64,000 nucleotides of DNA from Rostratula benghalensis (Eukaryota > Chordata > Aves > Charadriiformes > Rostratulidae): NCBI GenBank assembly GCA_013399305.1, contig VXAI01000038.1, positions 199,194 to 263,193 of the forward strand. Reading direction: 5' to 3'. Positions 14,101-29,100 of the stretch are shown here, piece by piece; positions within the stretch are counted from its first letter, which is position 1, and every line of letters begins with the position of its first letter. The notes under the pieces are model-generated. The model was not told the DNA's origin and did no database searches. It saw only the letters and a program-made list of their open reading frames with translations. Position numbers and translations under genes: made by a program.

Positions 14101-17100
14101 GTAACAAAGAGACCAATAGCTCTTACCATTCATCAGAAGGTTACCCTGGTTGTTTCACGTGCAACAAACAAACTATTGATAAAGATTAGCTCAAAAAAGC
14201 TAACAAAGCTCACAGTGCTAACATCCAAATTTTGAAAGATAAGTCATGACGTTTGAGATGGGCTGATACAGACCTCTCCTCAAGTATTTACAAATACTTG
14301 AAATAAAATTTCTACTTTGCAGAAACCCATCCTCTTGTAGACCTTTTGTAGAAGAATCATAGGTTTCTCACTCACCCTTACTCACAAAAGAGAATAGCTA
14401 CTCAAACCACCCTAAAGGGCAAAAGTGACCTTCCTTCTATGGTTCCAAGCTACATCTTTCTCTGTCTGTAGGACCAGCTGGACGGCCCCTGAATGAAGTG
14501 TGACGTTATACAGGTTTGTAGAACAAGTGGTCATTCAGGAAAAAAGGGATTTATTTGCAAAGATATCAATGAATCCACATTAATTATGCCAAAACTGAGG
14601 GTCTTCATCACATAAGAGAAGAAGATAATACCCCAGAGCCTGGAGCTGACTTGAAGCCAGGAATGGACACACACCAACAGCGTTACCAAGACTGTCTCAG
14701 GAATGACACATACTAGTAGAAGAGACCAGTTCTTTCCTCATCTTCTCCTTGTTGACTTTTTTTACAAATTAGAAGGCCTACTCCTCCACAGCATAACAAC
14801 AATATCCAGAAGAATTCCTTATCAGTGTGAAACAAATGGGATTTTCAGTGCTGATGGTGATGCTGATGAAGACAACAGCATGTTTGGAGCTGGTCGTGCC
14901 AGATGGTTTGACCCAGAAGCTCAGCCTTACTGAGTTCTTCAGGTCTAGGAGCTGATATGGAATGTACCACTCAGCAGAGAAGAAAACTTGAGACATGAAA
15001 GGTTCAACACTCAGACTCCATTACAGAAAAGCTAAACAGAGAAGAAAACTTAAAAATGCCAAAAGAAGTGTAGGCTGGTTGAGAGGAGGCCCAGGAGAAC
15101 TGACTGCACCTGCAATCAGATGCGTGTCCTTTCCTGTCTCAGCACTGGAAGCTCCCCTGGGTATTCTTGATTCTTGTTCCTGAGACAATGACAGAAGCTT
15201 GTGATTTTGAACCATTAGGAAGTCAGCCTTTAACATACCTATGGTGATAACACGAGGTAAATAACACCACCTATGGCTTAGTCACTGAAAAATATGATGA
15301 CAGATTGTATTGTATTGTTTGCAGACAGGAGATTTTGGATAAACTGAGGCAAAAGGCCAACAGTGGTGAAGTTGAATGTGCTTCCTCACTCAGACAGAAC
15401 AAATGACATCATCTCAGTAATGTCAAATTGAAAAGGCAAAGCAGACGTGGCTTGCTCTGCAATCCTGTCAGTCTGACAGGAGGTGCTACCAGCAAGAATT
15501 CATAAAGGCCCTTGCAGAAAATTAAATCCTTTCATAAATCTAAACATTTTTTTCTTATTTGCTATATTACAGTGTACACTGTAAGGCCATTTACTTAACC
15601 TATTAAAAAGAAGATTTGAACTAAGAGATTTTAAACGGGCCAATTTCAATCTCACCACTCTCTAGCTTGTTTTATTCAGTCTCCCCCTTTCCTGTGCATG
15701 GGGTTCATTCTGCTTTCCCCCCATTACTCTGCCCTCCATGGCCCTACAAAGTGACTCACCGAGAAAAGAAAAAAATGTCACAGCTGAGCAACGTAGGTAG
15801 TGTAGATAGTCTTAAAAAAAAAAAAAAAAAAAAAAAAAGGAGAGGGGAGGGGAGGGAAATAGGCTTTTTTCAAAACACAAAGGCCCATGAGAGGAAAAAC
15901 AGTTAGAACTTACATTTGATTTTTCCCTGGATTTAATAAGCAAAAGAAGTAAAATTATATCAGCCAATGATAACCTAAAGAAATCACCATGGTAATCAGA
16001 ACCAGTGCACTTAGATTTTAAACATAACCAAAATACAGTATGCCAACAAATCAGAAAATTAAGCATTACATATTACAGTTTTAAAGTTGCAATTACAGGT
16101 TTACCTTATAACTACAGGAACACATTCCAGTCTAGAAGTAATATAAGCTTTTGTTATCTCAGGTGCATATGTATCTAAGAGGTGGGGTTCTGCCGTTTTC
16201 ACAAAAGGCACAGACGCTACCATTCTTTGCCAGAGAGTTAGCAGATAATGAACACTATTTGGAGCAAACTCCCAGTGCTAGAAGAAAACAAAACACACTT
16301 CTGTTAAAGCATCCTAGTGTGAAATTTTAGCTGCGAAACATGATGCTTTTATCTTAAGTGGTCTTATTCATTCACATAACTACGGAAGGACCCAGTCAGA
16401 ACCCAGACATACATTACAGAGCAGATCCAGAATTCCTTGTGGGCACTCCCACCTCCTTCAAGTGAAATCCATGACTCAAAACTCAAGAACTAGGCCTAGA
16501 TTCTTACACAGGACATGCTGAGACCTAAGTGCTAGAAAAGGGCCAATTCAAATATCCTAAACCTTGAAGGGGTTATCCTAAACCTCAATTGAGTGAGTAT
16601 CCTAAACCTTGAGAGCCACCCAAGAGGAACTGTAAAGAAGAGAAATTCATCTCAACTTTCTTCTCTCTTCAAAGCTTCTGGAGCTGCCAGTGGCAACTCA
16701 GGAATGCAAAGGTCAAAATGCTCCCCTAAAATTCACCTTCTTCAGCTGTTACTCTGAAGACCAGAGAAAGATTTTGGAGGAAATGCTAAAATAACAACTG
16801 TGGTGTTACTCAGACAGTGTGCACACCTTTACCTTTGCTGCGTTTCAGAAATAAATCTGTAAAATTTTTAACACTGTGAGAATTTTGAGCCCATGATATG
16901 TGTCCTTTTCATACAGATGTGGGTCCCTTAAAAATTGAGACATTATTCCATGCAGCTTCTGAACCCAGCTCAGACAGGAACTTTGCTCTCAGCAGCTCAG
17001 CATATAGGCAACCATGTGTGTCTATGTGCACATATATATAAAATNTATAAATATAAATATATATGTATGCACAAAAGTAAAACTCAAGAACCTTAGTCAG

Positions 17101-20100
17101 TGTAGGCACTTCAAAGTTTATGTGGGAATACAGGTGTAAGTATTTTAGGGTTTACTTTGTTGGATTTTTTTTTGAGGGTGAAAACTAAGGCTGGAGGATT
17201 AACATCCATCTATCTCCTACTTTTGTCATGTTTTTCTTATCTAAATCTGCTCCCATTACAAAATTCCAAAGGAGGAGTGGGAAGCAGTTTTGAGGAATTC
17301 AGAAACGTGGATTACATCACTGACAAAATGTATTTTTTACACAATAACAAGTCTCAGCTCCTCAAAAAAACCACGAACACAGACGATCAGTCCCGGTTCT
17401 TTGTCATTCAAGCATTGAAGAAAAGAGAATAATTCTGTATATATTCTTACCTGCAGGCTAGTAATAGTAAAATTTGCTATAAGTTGGATGACTTCAGGGT
17501 AATCTTTCACCACTACTAGCTCTCCTAGTTGATAGTTTGTCTTTAGCCGGGCCAAAAACCGACAGAATTCATGGTAATTACCCGGATCAGATAAACCCTA
17601 AATTTGAAGAAGCAAATTTTTAAAAGTTAACAGCTTAATCTAATACAAATTTTATGAGCATTAGTGCTAATTGGTTAACAATTTTAACTGCACAGGGGTT
17701 TTTTTGCTGTATTTTTAATAGAAAAATCAAACCAAAGGTATGTCTGGCTGAAACTGGTTTTGACAGATTCAGTAAATTAATGAAGACTGTAACTGGAAAA
17801 ACAAATTTACAGTTGTTATGGCATTTCAAATACATAAAATATAAAAGATACCTGTGGATTTTCAAGTATTTGTTTCACTCCTTTGATGAGATTACCAAGA
17901 TATTTGGCACGTTCTGGGTTGCTGAATAAAGATCTCCTTGTAGAAGCAAACTGAACTAAACAAGACAGTGCCTGAAGAATAAAAAGAAATAGTGTAAGAT
18001 TAAAAAAATAAATAAAGTTTCAGAATAAGCATCTCAATGCTTGGTGCAGTCCAACCGACTGCTGTCTGTAGGACATTTGGTGGCTGAAGATTATTTTTGC
18101 ACCAGATCTAAGTCATCATTAAACACAAATGTGGCTGTTTTAAAATTCCATTTTAGAACAGGTTTGACTTCTTTAAAATAACTGGGGGGAGGTTTTCCAT
18201 GTGGCTGTGTAGTGTTGAATTGGAAGAGGGAAGATTTGATTTTGCTTTCAGATTCAGAAATGAAAACTGGGGCTGAAGTTCAAAGAAAAGACACCGTGAC
18301 AGGGCACTGAGCCAGGGGACTCCTGACATGCTAATGGACAAAGTAAAACAGGATCTTTTAGATAAAGTATAAATGTAAAAAATACTATTTCCCATAATTA
18401 CTTGCGTGTAAATCACCCCATGTCACTTACTAACTGAGACAGCATTGGTGGAAGGGAATGATACAAATCAAAAAACAGGTCCAAGGTCTCTGGCTCCAGG
18501 AAGACTATGGAAAAAGATAAATTGGTTTTATCAGTCTTTACAAGCAGTAATAAAGTATCGTTATCTTGCTAGAATCCTCATCATTCTAACAAGAACAGTA
18601 AGAGTCAGATATCGCTGTAGTTGACAAGAAACTATGAATATATGCATTAATTAGTTCATTGTACAATATAAAACCAGCATTATTCTCTTTTTATCACATT
18701 TAGTCTACCCCATAGCTCATAAAGAATACTTTCCTTAAACTGCAGATCATGCAATACTTTGTCACAGAATCCCAGAATCTCAGGGATTGGAAGGGACCTT
18801 GAAAGCTCATCCAGTCCAATCCCCCTGCCAGAGCAGGAACACCCAGAGCAGGTCACACAGGAATGCGTCCAGGAGGGGTTTGAATGTCTCCAGAGAAGGA
18901 GACTCCACAACCTCTCTGGGCAGCCCCTTCCAGTGTTCCCTCACCATGAAGAGGTTTTTTTCTCATATTTAAGTGGAGCCTCCCATCTTCCAGCTATGTT
19001 GTCAGCTGCCTATAGAATATTGTTCTGCAATAAATATAGGTAAACTGATTTTGTCAGGTTATTACAGTAGTTCACTGAAACAAGACAGGTCCGCATAGAA
19101 AGGATTAGTCTATATTTAAAGAAAGGCAAGTTTTTAACAGAAGTTCCACAGACTACCCTGTATTCTATAGACTGATAAACACATAATCATACCTGTAAAC
19201 ACCAAGTTTCCTGTGGAATCACATCAAATGATCTATAATATTGCCCTGCTTTATGATGGGTAACAACAGGGTACAAAAAGCTCACCAATAATTAAGTAAT
19301 TATTCTACTTAAGTAACTTCACAAGTTAAGTAACATTTAAAAGCTTTTCCATTTATAAGAATTATTCTATATGAAGGTTTGTGTAAAACAACGCATCACA
19401 TAAGGATTAGTTCCTTCAGGCACTCTTTGTGTTGCCCAACAAAAGGGAGATCCCTCCACAGATAATTTAAGTGATTTAAACTAAAACCTTGGAAAAACCT
19501 ATCCCCTTCTCCTTCCTAGGGGGTCTTGGGAAATTACTGCCCCTTGCTGAAATTCAGCCTTTTGTCAGTATTCCCCTGCTCACCATATGTTATTTCTCTT
19601 CAATCCCTCACACTGCAATTACAGGCTACTGTACCTTAGTGGAGAAGGAATGGAGATATGCACAGAAGTTGAGGAAGAAGAGAACTATTGAAATAAAGAG
19701 GAGTACCAAACACTACAGAGTATCTTGCTATACAGGCAAGCCAGACCTAAACCTCCCATCTTGGGTATGGGAAACTAGGTAGTTGCTTTAGTAACAGACT
19801 TCCAATCAGGCTCATTTTTTTGCCAAGAAGCAGGATAAATTAGCCTACAAGGACCTCCATGCTGCTAGTGCTAAACTGCGTCCATTACCCAAGGTAAATT
19901 CATTAAAGCAAGCGCAGACATATTTATACCAGACTCTGCCATCTGCACTGCATAAACCCAACAAGGCAAACCTCTGGAGTCTAAGAGCCAAGATGCAGCC
20001 CTTCTGCTGCCTTCATTAAGAAGCTCACACACTAGATCAAACAAGCATGCTAAAAAAAAAAAAAATAAAAAAAAAATCACATTTTTCTCATCAGGAAGAG

Positions 20101-23100
20101 GGCAAGAGAAAGCAGACATGCTACAAATGCTGTACCTCTTCAAGGTCTTCATGTGAGGGATGAGAATAGTATTCAATGTTTAATTAGAATTATTTGATTT
20201 ACTGTTAAGATCTTTGTTTTAGACTACAATTTTTATTTCTACCTGTAAAGATCAAAATAGCAAATGCATGACAGAAGTAGCAGAAAAGGTTTACCAATAA
20301 CTCACCAGCAAAATACTCTACTCCACATTAAAAATTATTTCATATTTGCAAGTATTGTGATGAAAGAAGTTACACAGCCCACTGGCTACAGACTTCAGGC
20401 TACTAACAGTTATGATCCATTCTTACTTGTTCTCCAGTTTGTTGGAATCTGTACAGTGCATAGGTCATCTGCAGATTCATCAGCTGAATTTCCGATGAAA
20501 TCAAAGTTAAGACAGTTTAGTACAAGCTTCAAAAGGTGCATTGCCAGGCTTTGCTGCTGTTGGTCCTGAAGAGTTAAAGGTTTTGCCAAGAGCTAAGGAG
20601 AAAAGAAACCCTGTTAGGGCACCTGCACAGGACATGCTTTAAAAACAGCTTTGAAAAGGAAAATGTTAGGATATAAAACTGCAAAGTTCAGAGCAAGAGA
20701 ATACGCGCTAAGAGGAAAAATAAATCCCACAATTGTGTAGAGGTACAGTCTTTCGTTGAAGGCAACATCTTCCACGTCAAGCCAGAACTCACAGACTGAT
20801 AAACAATTTTTAAAAACCTGGTGAAATAATGCTTTTGCGTAAAACACTTACAGATAAAACTCTGCATGTCACTACTGATCCTGGCTGTTAAAACAGCGCT
20901 CACATTCACTGCAAAAACTAAACCGGAAGGGTTCGTGTTTCCCTCTTTGAGTTGCTCCAGCCCAGTAACAGTCTGGAATATGTGTCATACACATGACATG
21001 GTTAAAATCTGCCTCCATAACTGAGTATTCAGTTTGATGTCTGGGCTGCTAACCAACAGGAGTTTCACAGTGTGCATACTCAAAAGACTGTCCCTTTGGA
21101 GTGTCTAGAAAAGCCTGGCATTAAGCAACAAAGAGCTGAGGAGGCTGTAACCTGAATGCATGCCACAACTTTATTAATCTGTGCCTCACTCAGATCCAGT
21201 CACATCTCTCAAATTTATTACCAAAAAGCTTTTTCAATTCAGATAGAATTAAAAATCAACTGAGTGTCACCAGGTGCCTCGTCAACTCGACAGTAACTGT
21301 TACACCACATTAGAATTTACATTCATTTATGAACTTGGCTTTGAAATCAACACTGAATTTTTGTATGTCTTCTATGAACATAACCCGCTTTGCCACCAAA
21401 TCTCTCTGTAACTTTTAAACTCATGGAATTACCGTAGTGATTCCACATTCATTAGTTGAGTGCATTTTTCAGTGTATTATAGGTAATGTAATACTTCTAA
21501 AACCAGCTTCCTATACTAAACTTGGCATTATAAAGATCCCAACTATGATTTTCTTATATTTCTGTCTGGCAATCCATGTGATGGCACTCAGACAAACCTC
21601 TCCATGTACAAGAGACTAAAAAAGTACCTGTAGCCCAGCTGAACTTGAAGAAAGCTAGGAAGTGGCTGCCACAGAATACAGGTTCTCACAAATACATTAT
21701 TCTTTTGATGTGTAATGTGGTTTACTAAGTCAAAGAAGATTCTTCCAAAATATCCAGCTTCAAATTATACATGATTTCTCTACATATGCAATTCCAATGT
21801 TATTTTAAACTATCCCGTGTACATTAGCAGTGCATTCCCTCATCAGAGATGAGGGCTTACATATTATTTTGTTGCTCTGTATTTTCAAAAGCATACAGTT
21901 TCTGTCACCTAAGCACTGGTGGCTGTCCACGTCCTTTAAACGTATTGCCAACGTGAAGTAAAACTCACTCATTAGACTAAAAGCATACTGTGAAAAAAAA
22001 TTAAGAAAACATAGTTTATCTCATTTTTTTTACCTCAACCCTGAGAATTTTAGCTTTAGCCAAAAAAGTAATTGCTACCACTATCTACTGACCTGCTGTG
22101 ATGGCATCTGTGTTTGAACATTTAACTTAAACACCTGTGTCCAAATTCCAATACCTAATACACTGGGTTTTCAGAAAAACTGAATAAACCAGCACTCCTA
22201 AATAATTCAAAGAACAGAAAATAGCCAACAGTTGAAAAAATAAGCTGCTCTCAAAAGCAGAATGTTGCTTGAGTAACTGGAATGGTACCTCACAGTGCCC
22301 ATTCCACTGCTATGGGAGGCCTTGACCAGCACAAAGTGGGAAGTGCATATTCCAGCTCTGATCTCGGTTCACCGTACCCAGCCCTGAGGCATTGCTGTTC
22401 CTCACCACCTCCTGTCCAGTCTCCTGCGTGGCTGCAGCCCTAATTACCCCAAAATGTTACAGAGAGGAAAAGGGAACACCCTTGGCCAGAGTTGACTGCG
22501 CTGCCATACCACAAGATAGAGAATTTGTCTTTCTGCTTGGTTGCTGCCAGTTTAATTAAATAATTCTTTTATCAAATACTGAGATGGTAGGCCTAGCAAA
22601 ACTGAGATACAATTAAATTAAGCAAAACATCAAAAAAAGAATAACTGCTGAGAATTTAGACAGTTCATCCTTTACGGCCAGATACAAAGAGAGAGATGGC
22701 ACAGAGAGAAAGACTGAGAGCAAGCACATAAGAGATACATGGAGTCCAAAGACTAGAATTTATGTCTTTGAACGTTTTTTTGGCATTTGGCCTTCATTGG
22801 GTGTCATGTAATTCATTTTAGTACAGAATCATCCACTCAGAAAACACTAAGGACTCAAACTGGAACAATTATGATGTTAACAGTTTCGGTTCAATTATAA
22901 AGAGCCTCACCTCCTTCAAAAGGGAGCACGCAAGCATCAGTATGTCCTTCAGAAAGGTGTCGCGGAACGAGGTAGCTATTTTACGATGTTTTGCTGAAGG
23001 TCTTGAATAATCAACCTAAGAAAAGTTCAGACAGAATAAACAACATTCCCTTCTTTTGCTAAAACTAGATGATAGGTATACCTGGCAGATTAACCAATGG

Positions 23101-26100
23101 GTTGACACAGTTCAGCAATGGGGTTTTTTCATCAGATGATTGGACTAGATCATCTTAAAGGTCCCTTCCAATTCTATTATTCTAATTACTTGACAGTAGA
23201 AATTAAAATTATGGTCCAGCACTAAATATAGGTCTTGGCAGTTTCCTGAAGTGCCTCCGTTTGTTCCCTTAAGGTTGTCTCTTTCGCTGGATGGAAAGGT
23301 CCAAGGCACTTCCTCATGCTAAGACGTAGGCAAAACTAAATCATTAGCAGAAATACAACTTTAAAAAGTTGATTGTTCACTTTCTTTACTATTTCTAGTG
23401 AGTGCAATGATAAAAAATTTACCAGTAGCAGATACGGTGTGTCTGGTACAGGTAGAGTGGCTGCACTAACAATTTCTTGTCTCTCTATGTATTGGTGGGG
23501 AGAGGAAGCTGTGTTAATCCCTTCAGACCCATGAAATGTTTCTCCAACCAATTTTACAACCCACTGCTTTATCAGCAATACATACATCCCTTGTAGAAGG
23601 AAAGTAAAAAGCAAACATGCTTACTAGGTTCATTTCCTGAGTCAGTTCCGAGAGAATCATTACTCCTATTATACAATGGTCCACAGTGCCCTACAGAAAA
23701 AAACCCAAACAGATACAATTGCTCAAACATCACACCTTGCATTTAATATTTTACAACATTTCTAGAATCAAGAGGCATTTTTAGGCTGAGACATCCTAAG
23801 TTGTTTAGAAGGCTCTCAACTAGACCTTTAAACTCCGGAATTAGCTCTTAAAAAAACCCCTCATCATAAATTTTAAGAATTGCGTGATAATAAAAACCCA
23901 CCTCAAAACAAGAGTCTAGGTAGCCACAATCTAGAAATTGAATATTACACATTTCTCAAAGGTCTGGTCAGTACTCTAGAACTGGTAAGGCAAGCTGTGT
24001 GACATTCAAACCATTAAAAAAAATTAAACTGTGGATGGATGAGAGAGCACTCAAAAAATCCCCAGAAGTTTTGCAATGCTGCCTATCAAAAAAAAACTTA
24101 TACTCTTCCCTCCACAGTAGCATACAACCCACTGATTTGAACTGAATTATGTATTCCATCTCAAGGAACTTGTGTCTTAGAAGTGAAGCAGTAGGTGTCA
24201 AACATTTGCATCTGAGGGTATGATCTCATCATCAATATTTCAGTTCATTGGAATATTTCAAAATTCAGATACAAGGCAGAATTTTGTGTTTAATTAATAA
24301 AATTTAGCTGTCTTCACTGAGCTACTACAAAGAATTTATAGGAAAATTAAATCTGCTTTTCTAAAACCAACTAAAATTAACTGCACTTAGGCCTTGCCAC
24401 TGAGTTGGGGGAAGGTCTCTCACAGCTGCACTTTGCAGGGTCAGCTCCCTTGGTGTCCAAAAAAGCAATGCCAATCTTTGTCACAATTTTCCTGAGATTT
24501 GTCACAACCACACTCATTATTTTCCCACCTCGGGGTGGAAGTTTAACTAATGAAAAATCTGGCTGCTTACCAAGGGGTTTCCACTGTCACCTGTTTTGTA
24601 CTATCACGTACACCAAAGCAAATCAAAAGTGACAATTTCAGAGAACTCTCGGGCAAAGATCAGATTGTTGCCTGATCTGCATTCAGTAAGACTGAACATC
24701 TTACACTGTAATTTGAAGACGTCTTTCTCTTATGTTTCAAATTCTTAAAATAGTCTGTATGAATGCTCCTTGGCTCACACAAACCTACAAGAATGGCAAA
24801 TGCAACCTCCCCTTTTCCATGGGTGTGACAAGCTGTGTGGTGAATTACGAAGGAGGTGGGAACAGACCAGACCTCGCTGCTCAGCCCTTTTTCTGTATTA
24901 AAACACACTCACATTCACACTGGATGACCTTCCCTCTGCAACGCTAATGCCTACGTATCTGGAAATACCATATGCTAATTATTAACATATTAGTATTGTT
25001 CAGGGATTGGGGTTTTTTTCAATTTTTATATAAAATTTAATTCACAGCAGATCTATGGCTTAATTTTCTTTTCCACAGCAAATCTTAATTTAACTAAAGA
25101 AATCTCTTAAGAAGTTAAATTTTGTATTTAAATCTCTATTTTTAATGAGCTACACACTGAAGAGTCACACTGCAATCATTTTAATAATAAATGCAAAATC
25201 CAATTACAGTACATTCATAAAAATAACTGCAAAATGGTGGAGAAGTATACTTGAGTTTGTTTTTAATAAACAGGATATTGCAGCTTATCTTTTATTAGAC
25301 ATTCCCAATGTAACTCCAAAAGTACATTAACTTGAACAGTATTATAAACAAAGACTGAAAAACAAATAAGAAACTCAGTGGCAAGAAACATAACAAAATG
25401 TAGCTTCCTACTTCCTTGCTGAATTGCCAGGATCACCAACACGTACACACATCATGGATCATTCTGGAAGTAAATCTCCAAATAGCTGAAGTTTATTTTT
25501 TCCTCTATATAAGTACTAGGTTTCAGCTTCACACAGACACTCAGAAAGATTAATCTGAAGTAAGTTTTTAAGCAGCTTAGTCATCTCCCAGAAAACTTAA
25601 GAAGCTCTGTATACACAATAAATGTATAAAATAACCAAGCCTAGCTAATAAGCTATGACATGGATGACTTTCTCCAAACTTATTTCCCAGAAGACACTGT
25701 GCATCCTCTATCTTTAGCTCCCGTGTCTGACAGGAGTACTTACTCTACACTTGATGTGTAAATCAGCACAGTGAGCAGTCCATCGCGAATGACTGCACTC
25801 TTTAGGAGAAATTATTTCCAATTTTCAAATACTATGTACCAAAATGACCTATCTATCCCATCACTCATATTCTTTCTAACAGTGACAAATGCTGTGGGAG
25901 AACTGGAAGTCATATGGAAGGAAATTTAAAACAGGAACAGGAAGGTGAGTGATCTTTCCTCCCAAACCTTCCATATCCGTACCATAATTTTTGTGATGTT
26001 ATGTGTTATTATTTATCTCCCTATATTGTACACCACAATCCTAGGAGAGACAGAATGGCTTTTCATATATTCTTTCACTCCTCTTTACACAGATAGAGAG

Positions 26101-29100
26101 AGAACAAATGTATGTGCAAGTATCCATGATCCCATGTGTGTAAATATGAATCACCTGTTTCCCATAAAGGGAAAAAATCCACAAGCACATAACGAGCACG
26201 TACGGTGTCTTGCTATTTTGAATACCAGAGTTCTATCTTTGCACAAGCTTCCCTCAGTAGCTTCAGAAACAGAGATATCTAGTGAAATCTGCTCAAAATT
26301 AAACTGCTGAAGTTCCACTGCTTATACAGAAAAACAACAATGTAAGAACATAACAGTGAACACTCCAAAAATAGTTCATAAATGTTTTTCATCAACTCTC
26401 CGTGACAGCACTTAAAAAAGTACATTTTAAATAGTTCTACAACAGAATAGATGGGCACAAGTTTAGCAGTCATTATTACAAGAATCACTATCAGATTAAT
26501 CCTGCAAAACATTTAACAGACTTACTCTTCAGCTGGTACAGCACCAGTCTTTCTAACCGGGAACTGGAGGCAACACTAACAGAAATGTTATCTCCATGTC
26601 AGTCAGGAAAAAAAAAAAAAAGCACTAAATAAAATGGATTGACAAGAAGGGCTTGAAAAAGCGCTTTGGAAAAAGAAAACCAACTACAGAACCACGACAG
26701 CATATGTATACTGTGAGGCATCAGAACCCACAGACTCACAGAAGCACCAAACCCACCCTGGTTCTTCACTGCAGGGCGATCCTCTGTTTTAAGCAATGCT
26801 CTTCAGGGTTTTTTTCCACCCAAGTGTGTAACAACTCAGTGACATAACACACCAATCACTAAAATGAAGAGGTCCAAACAGAAAAAAATGGCAGAAGCGA
26901 ACAATTGTCTCTTACCTGCAAAAATTTTTTTACATCAGCAATAATGTCTCTGAAGATGAGCTGATCTTTTAGAACCTCAAACCATCCTAGTTTTGTAATT
27001 TTTGCGATGACTTGAATGAGAGATTGGATGACAAAAGGAGCCAGTTTGGGTTGAGATGCTACGTAGTTCAGAATGTAATTTCCTGTAAAGAAGCATTTTA
27101 AAATCAGCAACACATCTCCCACAAAGAAAATTAACTAAATGGTTCTAGTAGAAACTTCAGTGTGAATTTTTAAATAAAACTATATTCTTATGGTTAGTCC
27201 AATAACTGTAAGTCACGTTACATCATTAAATACAGCTGAACTTTTAGGAACACAGAGCACATGGCATACATGATCGATATTCTAGGAAATGTATGACAAT
27301 AGTTAATGAGTTCAGAAAGGCTGAATTCAGGAACACTGGCAGGTAAAACAGTAGGTTTTTATTACAGTCTCATATACTGGGCACTGATTATTTCACCATA
27401 CAACTGCAGCTCTCACAGCCAATTCAAAATATGCAGAAGTTTCTTCAGACAGGAGTCCCTGCTGAACGGTCTCCATTTGATCTAGAATATCCCTTTGGGT
27501 AATGCACATTTCAGCTGCAGAAATTCTTCTCTAACTAGAAGGCAATTAACCTGTTCCAACTGCTGTTGAGATGTATAAAATTAAACTTGATTAAAGTTAA
27601 TTTTTACCTAAAAGAACAGGTATTTCAGAGCACTACTATGCACAGAACTGATACAACAGTGCAGATGTTCTTAAAATCCAAATCAAATCATACACTCCTC
27701 GTGCAAAGCCTTTCACTATTAAAGACCTAACACATATTGCTTACTCTTTCAAGACATAGCAATGACTTGAACATAGATGCTAAAAAGCAAGGAAAATTCT
27801 CTAGGATCTTAACCCTGCAAGTAAGAACCCAACCTGGCATGACTTCTGGCTGATCGTGAGCAATGCTCATGTGAGCGAGTGGTGGGTGTACTAGGAATAT
27901 CTGCAACTGTCATCCTTATTTTTAAAAAATAAGAAGTAATCTGAGCTAAAATATTTATTGATTTTAATTTTCAAACTAGGAAAACTTATTTGTGAGCTAA
28001 TTGCAGAGAAATTATGGAAGATCTCCCAATCACCTTTACGTTCACTGTCTCAAAGTGACTACCTTATGAATAACAGGCTTAGAACATGGGAAGAAGTAGA
28101 GAAAAAAAATAAACTATCCTCTGATTTGTTACCTTGCTAACGTGAAGTTTTAGATCCAACTAATATAATAAAATTGTAACCAGAAATAGTACTTACGAAT
28201 GTCAATCCTTTGTTCAATAGGTAATGGAGATGCCCTGCTTACAAGCTTAGACAGGCAGGTGGCTGCTAGAAGCTGAGCATAGGAAGTCTACAAAAACAGA
28301 TCAAAAGACAGTATTCAAAAATAGGCTTATTAAAGGGACAAGTCAAAACCTGATAAATAATCAATAAACCAGAACAGTTTCCAGGTTCTGGTTATATTTG
28401 TTAAGTATACCAAAAATGTATAGATGTATTTCAGTGATATCTTTATTCCATTATAAATAAACTTGAATTACAAAACACTAATAAAATAGTGGAGACCTAA
28501 AAATGTCATCCCTTTTGACAGAAACCATTCACCTAAAAGTAATTTCACTAAATAGTGGAGTTCTTCAGTTTTAAAACCTGGTTTTAAATCACTTGGTAAT
28601 TTAGAATCATGAGGTGATTACTGGGGTTTGGCCCTGGACTGAAGATACTTTCAAATGTGTTTCCTCTTTTACTTTCTCTCCCCTCTTGGAAGTATTTGAA
28701 AAACACATCACACATTATACCAGACTCAGCTTGGATTACCAAATCAGAATCAACCCCCCTGTCACTTTTTGTAGAGTTAACCATGAAATTAAACATCAAA
28801 GTTTATCTCAGTAATGTCAAGAGAATGGTTTAAACTAATAGAGAGCAGGCAAGGAGATTAAAGATTTTTTTAATACATTTTTTTCCATTGTAATTTATAG
28901 CTGGAAATAATAACAAGATGATCTTCAAACACCAGGTTACACCACACTGTATCCAGACATTTCTCTACAGAGGACACAATCCCTGATTACAACCCTTCTG
29001 AAAGTACTACAACTGAGACTCTTTCACTTTTTGTCCATGACATCTCTAATGGAAGGTATTACTTCTACAAAGATGCCCTCCAAAAGAAAAAAAATATTCT

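Larger units (their letters stand above)
16278..17450 (-). other. RANBP17 intron 10
   Basis: About 1.2 kb. It holds three spaced copies of TATCCTAAACC (16553-16608) and an AT microsatellite with one ambiguous base N at 17045. Nothing coding seen. Confidence 0.85.

Noticed and set aside
25945..26310. 121-residue open frame in RANBP17 intron 4
   Set aside because: AT-rich chance frame with no splice signals or recognisable motif.
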